Assembly (NCBI RefSeq): GCF_016653465.1
Contig: NZ_NHSQ01000052.1
Location: forward strand, 1 to 64,000
DNA: 64,000 bases
Source of the DNA: Thiocystis minor
Lineage (GTDB): Bacteria > Pseudomonadota > Gammaproteobacteria > Chromatiales > Chromatiaceae
Direction: 5' to 3'
Shown here piece after piece: positions 8,741 through 16,742 of this stretch. The translations under genes were made by a program, and so were the position numbers. The notes below the pieces were generated by a model. That model was not told the DNA's origin. It did not search any database and saw nothing but the letters and a program-made list of their open reading frames with translations. The first letter of the stretch is position 1. Every line of letters begins with the position of its first letter.

Positions 8741-9658
8741 TTAGAGATAATCTAATCGATCAACCCCAAAAGGCGTCGGCGTCAGCCCCAGCCGCGCGAA
8801 GCTGTCGTTTTCGGTACAGACGTTGCCTTCCATCAGCATCTGGATCTGATCGCGCGAGATCGGGAACCAGGAGTACCGATCGAAGACTCCGGCCACAGCT
8901 TGGACCGCCAGCGCCGGGGCGGGCACCATCAGCTTGGTCTTGCCGGACGCGGCGGCGATGGTGCTCAGGATCGCCTTCCAGGTGTACCGCTGGGGACCGC
9001 ACAGGCTATAGGTCTGGGACTCGGTGCGCGGCTCGGCCAGGGCGATCACGAAAGCCTTGGCCACATCCTCGACGCTGACCGGCGCCAGTTCGAATGTGCC
9101 TGCGCCGGTGGGCAGCAGGCCCTTGAAAAAGAGCGGCGCGGGCATGGGGCTGTCGATGATGTCCTTCTTGAGCTGCGAACAGAATTCCATGCGCCCCTGG
9201 GGATCGCCGAAGATCACCGAGGGCCGGAAGATGGTCCAGCGCAGCGACGAGATCTTGAGCGCTAACTCGGCCTGATATTTGGTGCGCTGATACGGCGTGC
9301 CGTCGGCGTGAATCCCGTTCGCGCTCATCAGCAGGAAGCGCCCCACGCCAGTCGCCTGCGCGGCAGCAATGGTGTCGACCACGCCCTGATGCTGAAGCGC
9401 CTCGAAGGTGATGCCGCGCGCGGGAAACTCGCGCAGGATGCCAATCAGATAGATCACGGCATCGGTGCCGGCGAGACAATCGGTCAATGTCGCGGAATCC
9501 CCGACATGCCCGTGGACAATCTCGCAGTCGGCGATCTGCTCGATCTTGCCCTCGCTGCCTGGACGCACCAGCAGCCGCGGTAGATGACCGGCGGCGATCA
9601 AATGCCGCACGAGGTGGAAGCCAACGAATCCGGTACCGCCAATCACTGCAACTTTCAT
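8741..9658 (-). CDS. NDUFA9-like NAD(P)-binding protein (atypical short-chain dehydrogenase)
   Basis: The 305 residues begin MKVAVIGGTGFVGFHLVRHL, the glycine-rich NAD(P) loop of extended or atypical SDRs. The rest follows the complex I NDUFA9-like group: DAVIYLIGILREFP, FLLMSANGIHADGTPYQRTKYQAE (Tyr-x3-Lys) and TIFRPSVIFGDPQGRMEF. These stand-alone bacterial proteins are usually annotated as NAD-dependent epimerase/dehydratase, and their substrate is unknown. It is on the minus strand, with a good start close to a GAGTTC box. The 200-bp region upstream holds no gene. Confidence 0.82.
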   Translation of the reverse strand: MKVAVIGGTGFVGFHLVRHLIAAGHLPRLLVRPGSEGKIEQIADCEIVHGHVGDSATLTDCLAGTDAVIYLIGILREFPARGITFEALQHQGVVDTIAAAQATGVGRFLLMSANGIHADGTPYQRTKYQAELALKISSLRWTIFRPSVIFGDPQGRMEFCSQLKKDIIDSPMPAPLFFKGLLPTGAGTFELAPVSVEDVAKAFVIALAEPRTESQTYSLCGPQRYTWKAILSTIAAASGKTKLMVPAPALAVQAVAGVFDRYSWFPISRDQIQMLMEGNVCTENDSFARLGLTPTPFGVDRLDYL

Positions 9659-9859
9659 GATGAACTCCTGAGCGATGACGTTAACCGCGTCCGGCGCGAG
9701 ATGCCCTGTGGCGGGTCGCCTGAGCCCTGGAGTCGCTCATGGCGGTCGGCGAGACGCGGTTGAAGCGGGAGGTCTTTCAAACATAAGGTCTGAACAACGT
9801 CAGTCAAGACAGTTCGTCGACATCGCACGGGGTGCGCAAGGAGAAACCGGAAGCGGGAG

Positions 9860-10219
9860 TCAACGGGCGGCGGTCTGTGCCGCGTGCAGAAGCGGTGGGC
9901 GCACGGGCGCCAGACTCAGAATGTGTTGACGGCGCAAACGGCGGACATTGCGGCCCGCGGCCGTGAACACCTCGCGGATCGCCTCGCCGGCGGTCTTGCG
10001 CGCGTCGCGCACGACGACCTGACGACCGGCACCGACCTTGGCGCTCAATTCGCAGCGGACGCGGTGCCCGTGCAGCGGGTCGAACTCTTCTTGAATGGTG
10101 ACCTGGGCATCGACCTGCCCATCGGGAAACCGGGCCGCGAATTTCATGGCCTCGGATTCGATCTGACGACGGATATCGGCATCCAGTGCGAGCGTATCCC
10201 CGCCTATCTTCATGAGCAT
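9860..10219 (-). CDS. HPF/RaiA-like ribosome-associated protein
   Basis: About 119 residues starting MLMKIGGDTLALDADI. The layout is that of short ribosome hibernation-promoting factors and the sigma-54 modulation family: an early strand, helix IRRQIESEAMKFAARFP, strands VDAQVTIQEEF and RVRCELSAKVGAGRQVVV, then the ARKTAGEAIREVFTAAGRNVRRLRR helix. The basic tail fits binding to rRNA. The longer open frame (to 10405) lacks similarity, so ATG 10219 or 10213 is preferred. It is not beside rpoN, so a specialised paralogue is possible. Confidence 0.6.
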   Translation of the reverse strand: MLMKIGGDTLALDADIRRQIESEAMKFAARFPDGQVDAQVTIQEEFDPLHGHRVRCELSAKVGAGRQVVVRDARKTAGEAIREVFTAAGRNVRRLRRQHILSLAPVRPPLLHAAQTAAR

Positions 10220-10430
10220 GCTTGACTTTCTCCATGGGCTCGACCGAATTCCGCGTTCTTTGCCGCGTTTCAGGGATCGAGTGGAACGGATGAGGGCGCT
10301 ATCGCCTCGATGGATTGTGTCGCCGGGGTGTCTCAGGGAGCGGAAGGCGCGGGACGAGACCTGGCGCGACGGTCGAATCATGGCGGTCGATGACTCAAAA
10401 AGCAAGGCTGGAAAGCGCTTTCATGCGAAA

Positions 10431-10985
10431 TCACTCGAACAGGTCGCGGAACGCCCTCGCGAATGTCTTGTAGGCATCCCAGCCGTCCCGGTCCATGACC
10501 TGATCGATCACCCAGCGGTTTTCCTGGCTGACGCCCATCAGTGCCTGGATCTCGAATCCCAGGTGACGCAGCAGCGCATAGCTCGGGCCGTCGGCGTCAA
10601 ACTGAAATTCGGCATATTCGCTCGAACGTGCGTTCAACCGGGCGATGAAGGGACCGCCATAGTCGCCGGGTCCGAGCAGATCCTGGCTGTTGTCCTGGAC
10701 ATGCCCGAAGACTTTCCTGGCGAACTCGGTAATCAGGATCCGGCGATCCTCGTCGTGCAACGAACCGTGCGAAAGCCGGTCGGCGATCTGGATCAGGAAC
10801 ACCAGATATTCCTGGATCACCAGCAGACGCTGTTCGTCGCTCGCATAGACGAAACGTTCGCAGTGCAGATTGATCGCCTTTTCCATGGCGATTCGCCAGG
10901 CGATGAACGCCAGCGCGCTGGCGATCTCCGGGAGCGAACGCTCCCGTTCCTCGTTCTGCCAATGGCTCTTGATACGCAGCGCCAT
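10431..10985 (-). CDS. Conserved-looking hypothetical protein, 184 residues
   Basis: Begins MALRIKSHWQNEERERSLPE. Mostly alpha-helical by inspection, with no signal peptide or membrane helix, so probably cytoplasmic. Sequence texture (regular amphipathic helices, aromatic-rich C-terminus with NRWVIDQVMDRDGWDAYKTF) looks like a folded protein. The start ATG 10985 has an appropriately placed GGAGGA box (CCAGTGTG... on plus reads as a GGAGG on minus). I cannot assign a family. It is divergent from the 2OG oxygenase gene. Confidence 0.65.
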   Translation of the reverse strand: MALRIKSHWQNEERERSLPEIASALAFIAWRIAMEKAINLHCERFVYASDEQRLLVIQEYLVFLIQIADRLSHGSLHDEDRRILITEFARKVFGHVQDNSQDLLGPGDYGGPFIARLNARSSEYAEFQFDADGPSYALLRHLGFEIQALMGVSQENRWVIDQVMDRDGWDAYKTFARAFRDLFE

Positions 10986-11096
10986 GCAATCCTCCAGTGT
11001 GATTTTCAGAACAATGGCGTTATAAACTTTCGTTGACCTTCGCCATTCACCTTCGTGACAATCGTCGAGTCGTTAATTCAGTTCGAAGATGCTTCC

Positions 11097-11708
11097 ATGA
11101 TGACTGCCGTCGAACGCACGATCCCGCCCCTGCCAACCATCCGGGAAGTCAAGCCCGGCAGTTTCATCTTCGCCCGCACGCTGGCCTTGCCGCCGGCCTT
11201 TTGCGCGGCGGTGATCGAGCGCTTCGAGGCGCATCCCGAACATCAGTACGCGGGTCGCGTCGGACAACTGCGCACCGAGGATCCCGGCATCAAGCGCACC
11301 ACCGATCTGGTCGTCAGCAACAAGCCCGACTGGAAGGACGTGGACCAGATGTTCTTTCGCTCGCTGGCGGCAGCGATCAAGGAGTTTCGCGAGACCTTTC
11401 CCTATTTCAAGGGGCCATTCAAGGACGAAGGCTATCAGGTGCAGCGTTATCTGCCCGGCGAGTATTATCACTGGCACATCGACAGCGGCAGCCATGAACT
11501 GAGCCAGCGGCAACTGGTCGCGCTCTGGTATCTGAACGACGTGCCGGGGCCGGGCGGGGAGACCGATTTTCTGCATCAGGGGGTCAGCGTGCGGCCCGAA
11601 TGCGGCACGCTGGTGCTGTTCCCGCCCTTCTGGACCCACGAACACCGCGCCGCGACCCTCCGGACCGGCGCGAAATACATCGCGACCACCTGGGTGATCT
11701 TCGCCTGA
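11097..11708 (+). CDS. 2-oxoglutarate/Fe(II)-dependent oxygenase, prolyl 4-hydroxylase type
   Basis: Non-heme iron dioxygenase of the P4Hc/PKHD type. The iron triad is visible: HxD in YYHWHIDSG and the distal His in WTHEHRA, followed by the 2-oxoglutarate-binding lysine in RTGAKYIATTW. GGETDFLHQG and LVLFPPF are typical core strands. A GTG at 11055 opens the frame, but the tandem ATGs at 11097/11100 give the more usual N-terminus (about 203 residues). The target protein or small molecule is unknown. Its stop overlaps the start of the next gene (TGATG), so the two probably act together. Confidence 0.85.
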   Translation: MMTAVERTIPPLPTIREVKPGSFIFARTLALPPAFCAAVIERFEAHPEHQYAGRVGQLRTEDPGIKRTTDLVVSNKPDWKDVDQMFFRSLAAAIKEFRETFPYFKGPFKDEGYQVQRYLPGEYYHWHIDSGSHELSQRQLVALWYLNDVPGPGGETDFLHQGVSVRPECGTLVLFPPFWTHEHRAATLRTGAKYIATTWVIFA

Positions 11709-12091
11709 TGACCGACACCGCGCCCACTCTGCTCGCCATCCTCGAACTCGGCGGCTATCCGAACCTCGCGCCGCTCTACCGCTCGCTGGGTTTCGCGGTC
11801 GAGATCGTGAACTCGCAACGCAAGGCCCAGGCGGCGCTCAAGCGTCATGTCCCGGACGTGATCGTGACCGAGTATAACTTCCAGTCCGATTTCCGCGACC
11901 GCAGCAGCAATCTGGAGACCCTGATGGCGCGTTTGCAGCGGCATCCCGAGGCCAAGGTCATCTGCTTCTATCCGAGCGAATTCCAGCAAAAGTTCGACGC
12001 CATGACCGCACGTTTTCCGATTTTCGCGGCCATTCCCTTTCCGATCGATCCCGGTCGGGTCGAGGATGCGTTGCGACGCGCTCTCGGCTAA
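11708..12091 (+). CDS. Receiver-like protein lacking the phospho-acceptor Asp
   Basis: ATG 11708 overlaps the oxygenase stop; 127 residues. The fold looks like a response-regulator receiver: strand LLAILELGG, helix LAPLYRSLG, strand AVEIVNSQ, helix RKAQAALKRH, strand PDVIVTEYNF. In a true receiver this last strand ends in the phosphorylated Asp (LxxLDxxM); here the position is Glu (VTEYN), and the acidic pair after strand 1 is also missing. The lysine/proline end (FAAIPFPID) resembles the KP motif region without the Lys. It may be a constitutive or protein-binding pseudo-receiver. Function unknown. Confidence 0.6.
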   Translation: MTDTAPTLLAILELGGYPNLAPLYRSLGFAVEIVNSQRKAQAALKRHVPDVIVTEYNFQSDFRDRSSNLETLMARLQRHPEAKVICFYPSEFQQKFDAMTARFPIFAAIPFPIDPGRVEDALRRALG

Positions 12092-12104
12092 CGTCGAGCC
12101 GCTG

Positions 12105-13394
12105 TCACGTCCGGGCGTCCCTTGGCACATGATCCGTCACGGCGGGACCGACATAGAGCTGGCGCGGTCGGGCAATCTTGTTGCCCAGCGTTTGCGACTG
12201 TTCCCACCAGTGGGCGATCCAGCCCGGTAGCCGACCCATCGAGAACATGACGGTAAACATGTTGGTCGGGATACCCACCGCGCGCATGATAATGCCGCTA
12301 TAGAAATCGACGTTGGGATAGAGCTGGCGGTCGATGAAATAGGGATCCTCCAGGGCGATTTCTTCCAGCCGACGGGCGATGTCGAGCAGCGGATCCTGGA
12401 CCCCGAGCGTGGGCAGCAGACGCTCCGCCACGTTCGCCAGCATCCGCGCGCGCGGGTCGAAATTCTTGTAGACCCGGTGGCCGAAGCCCATCAGACGCAC
12501 CTTGCTGTCCTTGTCTTTCGCCATGCGCACGTAGTCTTCCGGGCTGATGTGTCCCCGGTGGATCTGATCCAGCATCTCCAGCACGGCGACATTGGCCCCG
12601 CCGTGCAGCGGTCCCCAGAGCGCGCAGACACCCGCCGCGCAGGCGGCGAAGAGATTGGCCTGACTGGAGCCGACCATGCGCACGGTGGAGGTCGAACAGT
12701 TCTGCTCGTGATCGGCGTGCAGCAGCAGCACCAGATTGATGGCGTCGCGCACCACCGGCTCGCAGAAATGCTCCGCGTAAGGCTGCGAGAACATCATGTG
12801 CAGAAAGTTGGGCACATAGCGCAGGGCCGGATCGGGATAGATATAAGGCTGCCCGATGGAATGGCGATAGGCATAGGCGGCGATGGTGCGGATCTTGCTG
12901 ATGAGTCCGGCGGCGGCGACCCGAAAGTGCTCCTCGTCTTCCAGATCAAAGGACTCCGGATGGAAGCAGGAGAGCGCGTTGATCATGGCCGAGAGGATGG
13001 CCATCGGCGGGGCCGAGCGCGGGAAGCCCTCGAAGTGGTGCTTCATGCTCTCGTCGAGGTTGGCGCAGGCCGTCAGATCGGTGGCGAACGCCTGATATTC
13101 CGCGTCGCTAGGTAGATGTCCGAAGATCAGCAGCCAGGCCACCTCGACAAAATTCGGCCCCTGCTCGAACTGCTCGATGGGGATCCCGCGATAGCGCAGG
13201 ATCCCGTTCTCGCCGTCAATGAAGGTAATGGCGCTCTGACAACTGCCGGTGTTGCCATAGCCAGGGTCGAGCGTGATGTATCCCGTCCGCGCCCGCAGAT
13301 CCTGGATATCGATGGCGCGCTCGCCCTCGGTGCCTTCGCGGATGGGAAACCGGTACTGCTTGTCGTCCAGGATCAGGGTCGCTTCGGCGGACAT
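12105..13394 (-). CDS. gltA: Citrate synthase (type II)
   Basis: Condenses oxaloacetate and acetyl-CoA in the TCA cycle. The 429 residues begin MSAEATLILDDKQYRFP and carry the usual proteobacterial N-terminal beta domain. Catalytic residues are in the expected places: His in GPLHGGANVAVLEML, His in GFGHRVYKNFDPRA and Asp in PNVDFYSGIIM. The gene lies 3 bp after an aldolase-family gene on the same strand, so the two are almost certainly one transcript. The end of the gene is convergent with the pseudo-receiver gene, with a 13-bp gap. Confidence 0.95.
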   Translation of the reverse strand: MSAEATLILDDKQYRFPIREGTEGERAIDIQDLRARTGYITLDPGYGNTGSCQSAITFIDGENGILRYRGIPIEQFEQGPNFVEVAWLLIFGHLPSDAEYQAFATDLTACANLDESMKHHFEGFPRSAPPMAILSAMINALSCFHPESFDLEDEEHFRVAAAGLISKIRTIAAYAYRHSIGQPYIYPDPALRYVPNFLHMMFSQPYAEHFCEPVVRDAINLVLLLHADHEQNCSTSTVRMVGSSQANLFAACAAGVCALWGPLHGGANVAVLEMLDQIHRGHISPEDYVRMAKDKDSKVRLMGFGHRVYKNFDPRARMLANVAERLLPTLGVQDPLLDIARRLEEIALEDPYFIDRQLYPNVDFYSGIIMRAVGIPTNMFTVMFSMGRLPGWIAHWWEQSQTLGNKIARPRQLYVGPAVTDHVPRDART

Positions 13395-13397
13395 GGT

Positions 13398-14381
13398 TCA
13401 GATCTCCGACACCACTTTATCGTAGAAACCCAGGAAATCGTCCGGGGTGGGGCCCTCGCGCCACTCGATGGCGGTGCGCGGATGTTGGTTGAGCTGGCCG
13501 GTGATGTTGTAGGGGATGGATGGTCCCCAATCCAGTTCCCGGCGCAGGGGCAGCAGATAGTTCTGGATCATCTCGATGACCGGCCGTACCTCGAATTTAG
13601 GGTTGCGCAGGAAGCCAAGCAAGATCTCGGTGTGACAATTGCCCGCGCCGCGACCGAAACCGAACATGGTGGCATCGACCCGGTTACAGCCCAGGATGAT
13701 GGCCTCAATGGTGTTGGCGAAGGCCAGTTGCAGGTTGTTATGGGCGTGGATGCCAATCTCCTTACCGGTCCCTTCCAAGGCCGCCGTATATTTCCGGTAG
13801 AGCCGATCCACTTGCTCACGATAGAGATACCCGAAGCTGTCGACGATCACCATGGTGGTGGCCGGGGTGGGCGCGATGGCCTCCAGGACGGTATCGATTT
13901 CCTCCTCGGTGATGTTGGAGACGGCCATCAGGTTCGAGGTCGCCTCGTAGCCCAGTTCGGTGGCGTGATGGATCATCTCCACCGCCTCCGAGACCTGGTG
14001 CGCATAGTAGGCGACACGGATCGTCGAGAGCGGGCTCTCGGCGGCGGGAACCAGTTGGGTTTCCCAATCGCTCTTGCCGGCGTCGGCCATCGCCGCAAGC
14101 TTGAGCCCGGTCTTGACCGGATCGTGATCCCCCACCACACGGCGCAGATCCGCCTCGTCGCAATGACGCCAGGGACCGAACTTGTCCTTGGGGAAGACCT
14201 TCGGCGAGTTCTTGTAGCCGATCTCCATGTAGTCGATGCCGGCCTCGACGCAGGCGCGATAGGCGGCTTTCACGAAATCGTCGCTGAATTGATGGGCGTT
14301 CACCAGCCCGCCGTCCCGGATGGTGCAGTCGAGCACCTTGAGTTCGGGTCGGAAGGTGATCCAAGGGGCCTTTTCGGACAT
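13398..14381 (-). CDS. DRE-TIM metallolyase (HMGL-like aldolase) upstream of citrate synthase
   Basis: A TIM-barrel enzyme of the pyruvate carboxyltransferase / 4-hydroxy-2-oxovalerate aldolase superfamily. DCTIRDGGLVN near residue 19 is the metal and catalytic DxTxRDG signature. GIDYMEIGYK follows, and IGIHAHNNLQLAFANTIEAI supplies the HxH metal ligands. GRGAGNCHTEIL is the Gly-rich acceptor end. ATG 14381 (MSEKAPWITF) gives 327 residues; upstream codons in the same frame look non-coding. The substrate is not known: candidates are a 2-oxoacid aldol cleavage or acetyl-CoA condensation. Tight linkage to gltA suggests a role near the pyruvate/oxaloacetate node. Confidence 0.72.
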   Translation of the reverse strand: MSEKAPWITFRPELKVLDCTIRDGGLVNAHQFSDDFVKAAYRACVEAGIDYMEIGYKNSPKVFPKDKFGPWRHCDEADLRRVVGDHDPVKTGLKLAAMADAGKSDWETQLVPAAESPLSTIRVAYYAHQVSEAVEMIHHATELGYEATSNLMAVSNITEEEIDTVLEAIAPTPATTMVIVDSFGYLYREQVDRLYRKYTAALEGTGKEIGIHAHNNLQLAFANTIEAIILGCNRVDATMFGFGRGAGNCHTEILLGFLRNPKFEVRPVIEMIQNYLLPLRRELDWGPSIPYNITGQLNQHPRTAIEWREGPTPDDFLGFYDKVVSEI

Positions 14382-14756
14382 CGATTTACTCCGCGCGGTC
14401 ATTGAGTGGAGCGTCAGGATCCGAGGATGGCGCGCGTCGCAAGTCCGTCTCCTCGCACTCCCCGGGAGGAAAATGGCTGGGATGAGGGAATGGCGGCGCG
14501 AGACAGGAAAAACGTTCGAGCGGCATCCTGACACTTGTCGAGCTATTTTGAGCCCAAGGGGCCGTCCGAGCAAACGGATGTGAAAAGGCGGCCCGGAACA
14601 GGATGGAACGCGACCGCAATCCGCCGGTCATCCAACCGCAATCAAGTCGACGCGTGGCCGCCACGGAATGGTCACGCCCAGGCGCTATGCTGCATCGGAT
14701 TTTCGCCAACCGACTTTGGTGATGGGCCGCGACGCCGCATCGCCGGGAGCCACACT

Positions 14757-15983
14757 CTGAACACGCCAGCGACCACGACCACAGCGACCAAGGCGACCCC
14801 GACGCTTGCCGACCGTATCGACCAGAATGTCTTCAACGCGATTTATTCGCGCGCGCTGGTCTATAACACCTGCTGGGAGGATCCGGCGGTGGACCGGATC
14901 GCGCTCAATCTCACGCCCGATGACACCCTGCTGGTGATCACCAGCGCCGGCTGCAACGTGCTCGACTATGCCCTGACCGGACCCCGGCGCATCCACGCGG
15001 TCGACGCCAATCCGCGTCAGAACGCCCTGCTCGAACTCAAGATCGCGGGCATCCGCCGCCTGGATCACGCGGATTTCTTCGCCGTCTTCGGTCACGGCTA
15101 TCACCCCGAATTCCGCGAGATCTACCGCGACGCGCTGCGCGCCGAGCTGTCGCCCTCCGCGCTCGCCTTCTGGGACCGGCGCGCGGCCTGGTTCGGCAAT
15201 CCGAACGGCAGCTTCTATTTCCATGGCCTGTCCGGCATCGTCGCACGTCTCTTCCAGACCTATCTGAAGGCGCGTCCGCGCCTGGCCGCCAGCGTGCGGG
15301 AGCTGTTCGAGACCAGCACGCTCGACGATCAGCGCCATGTCTACGACACGCGGGTGCAGCCCCTGATCTGGACCCCGAGCGTTAACTGGACGCTCTCGCG
15401 CCAGCTCACCATGAGCATGCTTGGGGTGCCGCATCCGCAACGCAAGGAGGTCCAGGCCCAGCACGCGCACGGGGTCGCCGGATTCGTGCGCGAGTCGATC
15501 GAATACGTGTTTCGCCAATTGCCGCTCTCGACCAACTATTTCTGGTCGGTCTATGTGCGTGGACGCTACAGCGAGCAGTGCTGTCCCGAATATCTCAAAC
15601 GCGAGAACTTCGCGGCGCTGAAGGCGGGGCTGGTCGACCGGATCGAACTGCACACCTCGACCGTCACCGACTTCCTGCGCGACGGCAAGGAACCCATCTC
15701 GCGCTTCGTGCTACTCGATCACATGGACTGGATGAGTTCCTACTATCCAGAGTCGCTGGAGGAGGAATGGCTCGCCATCCTGTCGCGGGCGACCGCCAAT
15801 GCCCGGATCATCTTCCGCAGCGCCCATGCCGCCCCGACCTATCTCGATCGGATCGAGCTGGGCGCGACCCGCGCGCGACTACGCGACCATCTGGAATTTC
15901 ATCCCGAGCTGGCGCGCGAACTCAGTCTGCTCGACCGCGTCCACACCTATGCCGGCTTCCATATCGCCGACGTGCGCGCATGA
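14757..15983 (+). CDS. btaA: S-adenosylmethionine:diacylglycerol 3-amino-3-carboxypropyltransferase
   Basis: First enzyme of betaine-lipid (DGTS) synthesis; transfers the aminocarboxypropyl group of AdoMet to diacylglycerol. The core matches BtaA: NVFNAIYSRALVYNTCWEDP, VITSAGCNVLDYAL, IHAVDANPRQNALLELK, FVLLDHMDWMSSY. The start is unclear. The open frame reaches TTG 14535, but the first 74 codons look non-coding. A CTG at 14757 lies nine bases after GGGAG and gives 408 residues, the normal BtaA length. No ATG or GTG in frame suits, so CTG is inferred. The stop overlaps btaB by four bases. Confidence 0.87.
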   Translation: MNTPATTTTATKATPTLADRIDQNVFNAIYSRALVYNTCWEDPAVDRIALNLTPDDTLLVITSAGCNVLDYALTGPRRIHAVDANPRQNALLELKIAGIRRLDHADFFAVFGHGYHPEFREIYRDALRAELSPSALAFWDRRAAWFGNPNGSFYFHGLSGIVARLFQTYLKARPRLAASVRELFETSTLDDQRHVYDTRVQPLIWTPSVNWTLSRQLTMSMLGVPHPQRKEVQAQHAHGVAGFVRESIEYVFRQLPLSTNYFWSVYVRGRYSEQCCPEYLKRENFAALKAGLVDRIELHTSTVTDFLRDGKEPISRFVLLDHMDWMSSYYPESLEEEWLAILSRATANARIIFRSAHAAPTYLDRIELGATRARLRDHLEFHPELARELSLLDRVHTYAGFHIADVRA

Positions 15984-16711
15984 TCGCCGACGATGCCCGA
16001 GTCCTCTACCGCCTGCTACGCGGACAACCGCGGCGCGGCTCGCACGCCGAGCGGCTGCAAGCCTTCTATGGCCCGCAGGCCGGAGATTACGACCGCTTCC
16101 GCGAGCGTCTGCTAAAGGGGCGCGACGACTTGGTGGGGTTGCTCGATCCGCCGCCGGGGTCGCGGATTCTCGAACTGGGCGGCGGCACCGGCCGCAACCT
16201 GATGTCGTTCGGGGCACGGCTCGACGGCTTCGCCAGCGTCGAACTGGTCGATCTCTGTCCCGCGCTGCTGGAGCAGGCGCGCAAGCGGACCGCGGGCATG
16301 GCGAACGTGCGCGTGATCGAGGCCGATGCCACCACCTATCGGCCGGACATCCCGCCGGATGTCGTCTATTTTTCCTATGCGCTGACCATGATTCCCGACT
16401 GGCGCGGGGCCATCGTCAATGCGGTCGAGATGCTGCGTCCGGGCGGAACGCTCGGCGTCGTCGACTTCTATGTGTCGGACGCCGCCGGCGGACCGGGCAC
16501 GGTGCGTCACGACGCCTTCACCCGCTGGTTCTGGCCGCATTGGTTCGGACACGATGGCGTGCATCCGAACCCCGAGCATCTGCGTCTGCTGCGGCACTTG
16601 CTCCCCGCTCATGACGTGCGGGAACACCGCGCACCGGTGCCCTATCTGCCCGGCCTGCGAGTGCCTTACTATCTGTTTGTGGGACGGCGTTCAGGCGCGG
16701 CGCCCGGCTGA
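15980..16711 (+). CDS. btaB: Diacylglyceryl-homoserine N-methyltransferase
   Basis: AdoMet-dependent methyltransferase that trimethylates diacylglyceryl-homoserine to the betaine lipid DGTS. Motif I is ILELGGGTGRNLM (about residue 63); VELVDLCPALLEQA, VIEADATTY and YFSYALTMIPDW follow in the usual class I order, and RWFWPHWFGHDGVHP near the end is characteristic of BtaB. ATG 15980 overlaps the btaA TGA (ATGA), giving 243 residues. Such pairs are usually induced by phosphate limitation so that phospholipids can be replaced; the pho genes at the right end of this window are 46 kb away, and I saw no Pho box here. Confidence 0.87.
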   Translation: MIADDARVLYRLLRGQPRRGSHAERLQAFYGPQAGDYDRFRERLLKGRDDLVGLLDPPPGSRILELGGGTGRNLMSFGARLDGFASVELVDLCPALLEQARKRTAGMANVRVIEADATTYRPDIPPDVVYFSYALTMIPDWRGAIVNAVEMLRPGGTLGVVDFYVSDAAGGPGTVRHDAFTRWFWPHWFGHDGVHPNPEHLRLLRHLLPAHDVREHRAPVPYLPGLRVPYYLFVGRRSGAAPG

Positions 16712-16742
16712 CGACCCTCAAGGCGAAGCGGCGGATGCTTGC

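Noticed and set aside
13116-14405. 429-codon plus-strand frame antisense to the aldolase gene
   Set aside because: Shadow of the aldolase and of the start of gltA; no recognisable protein features.
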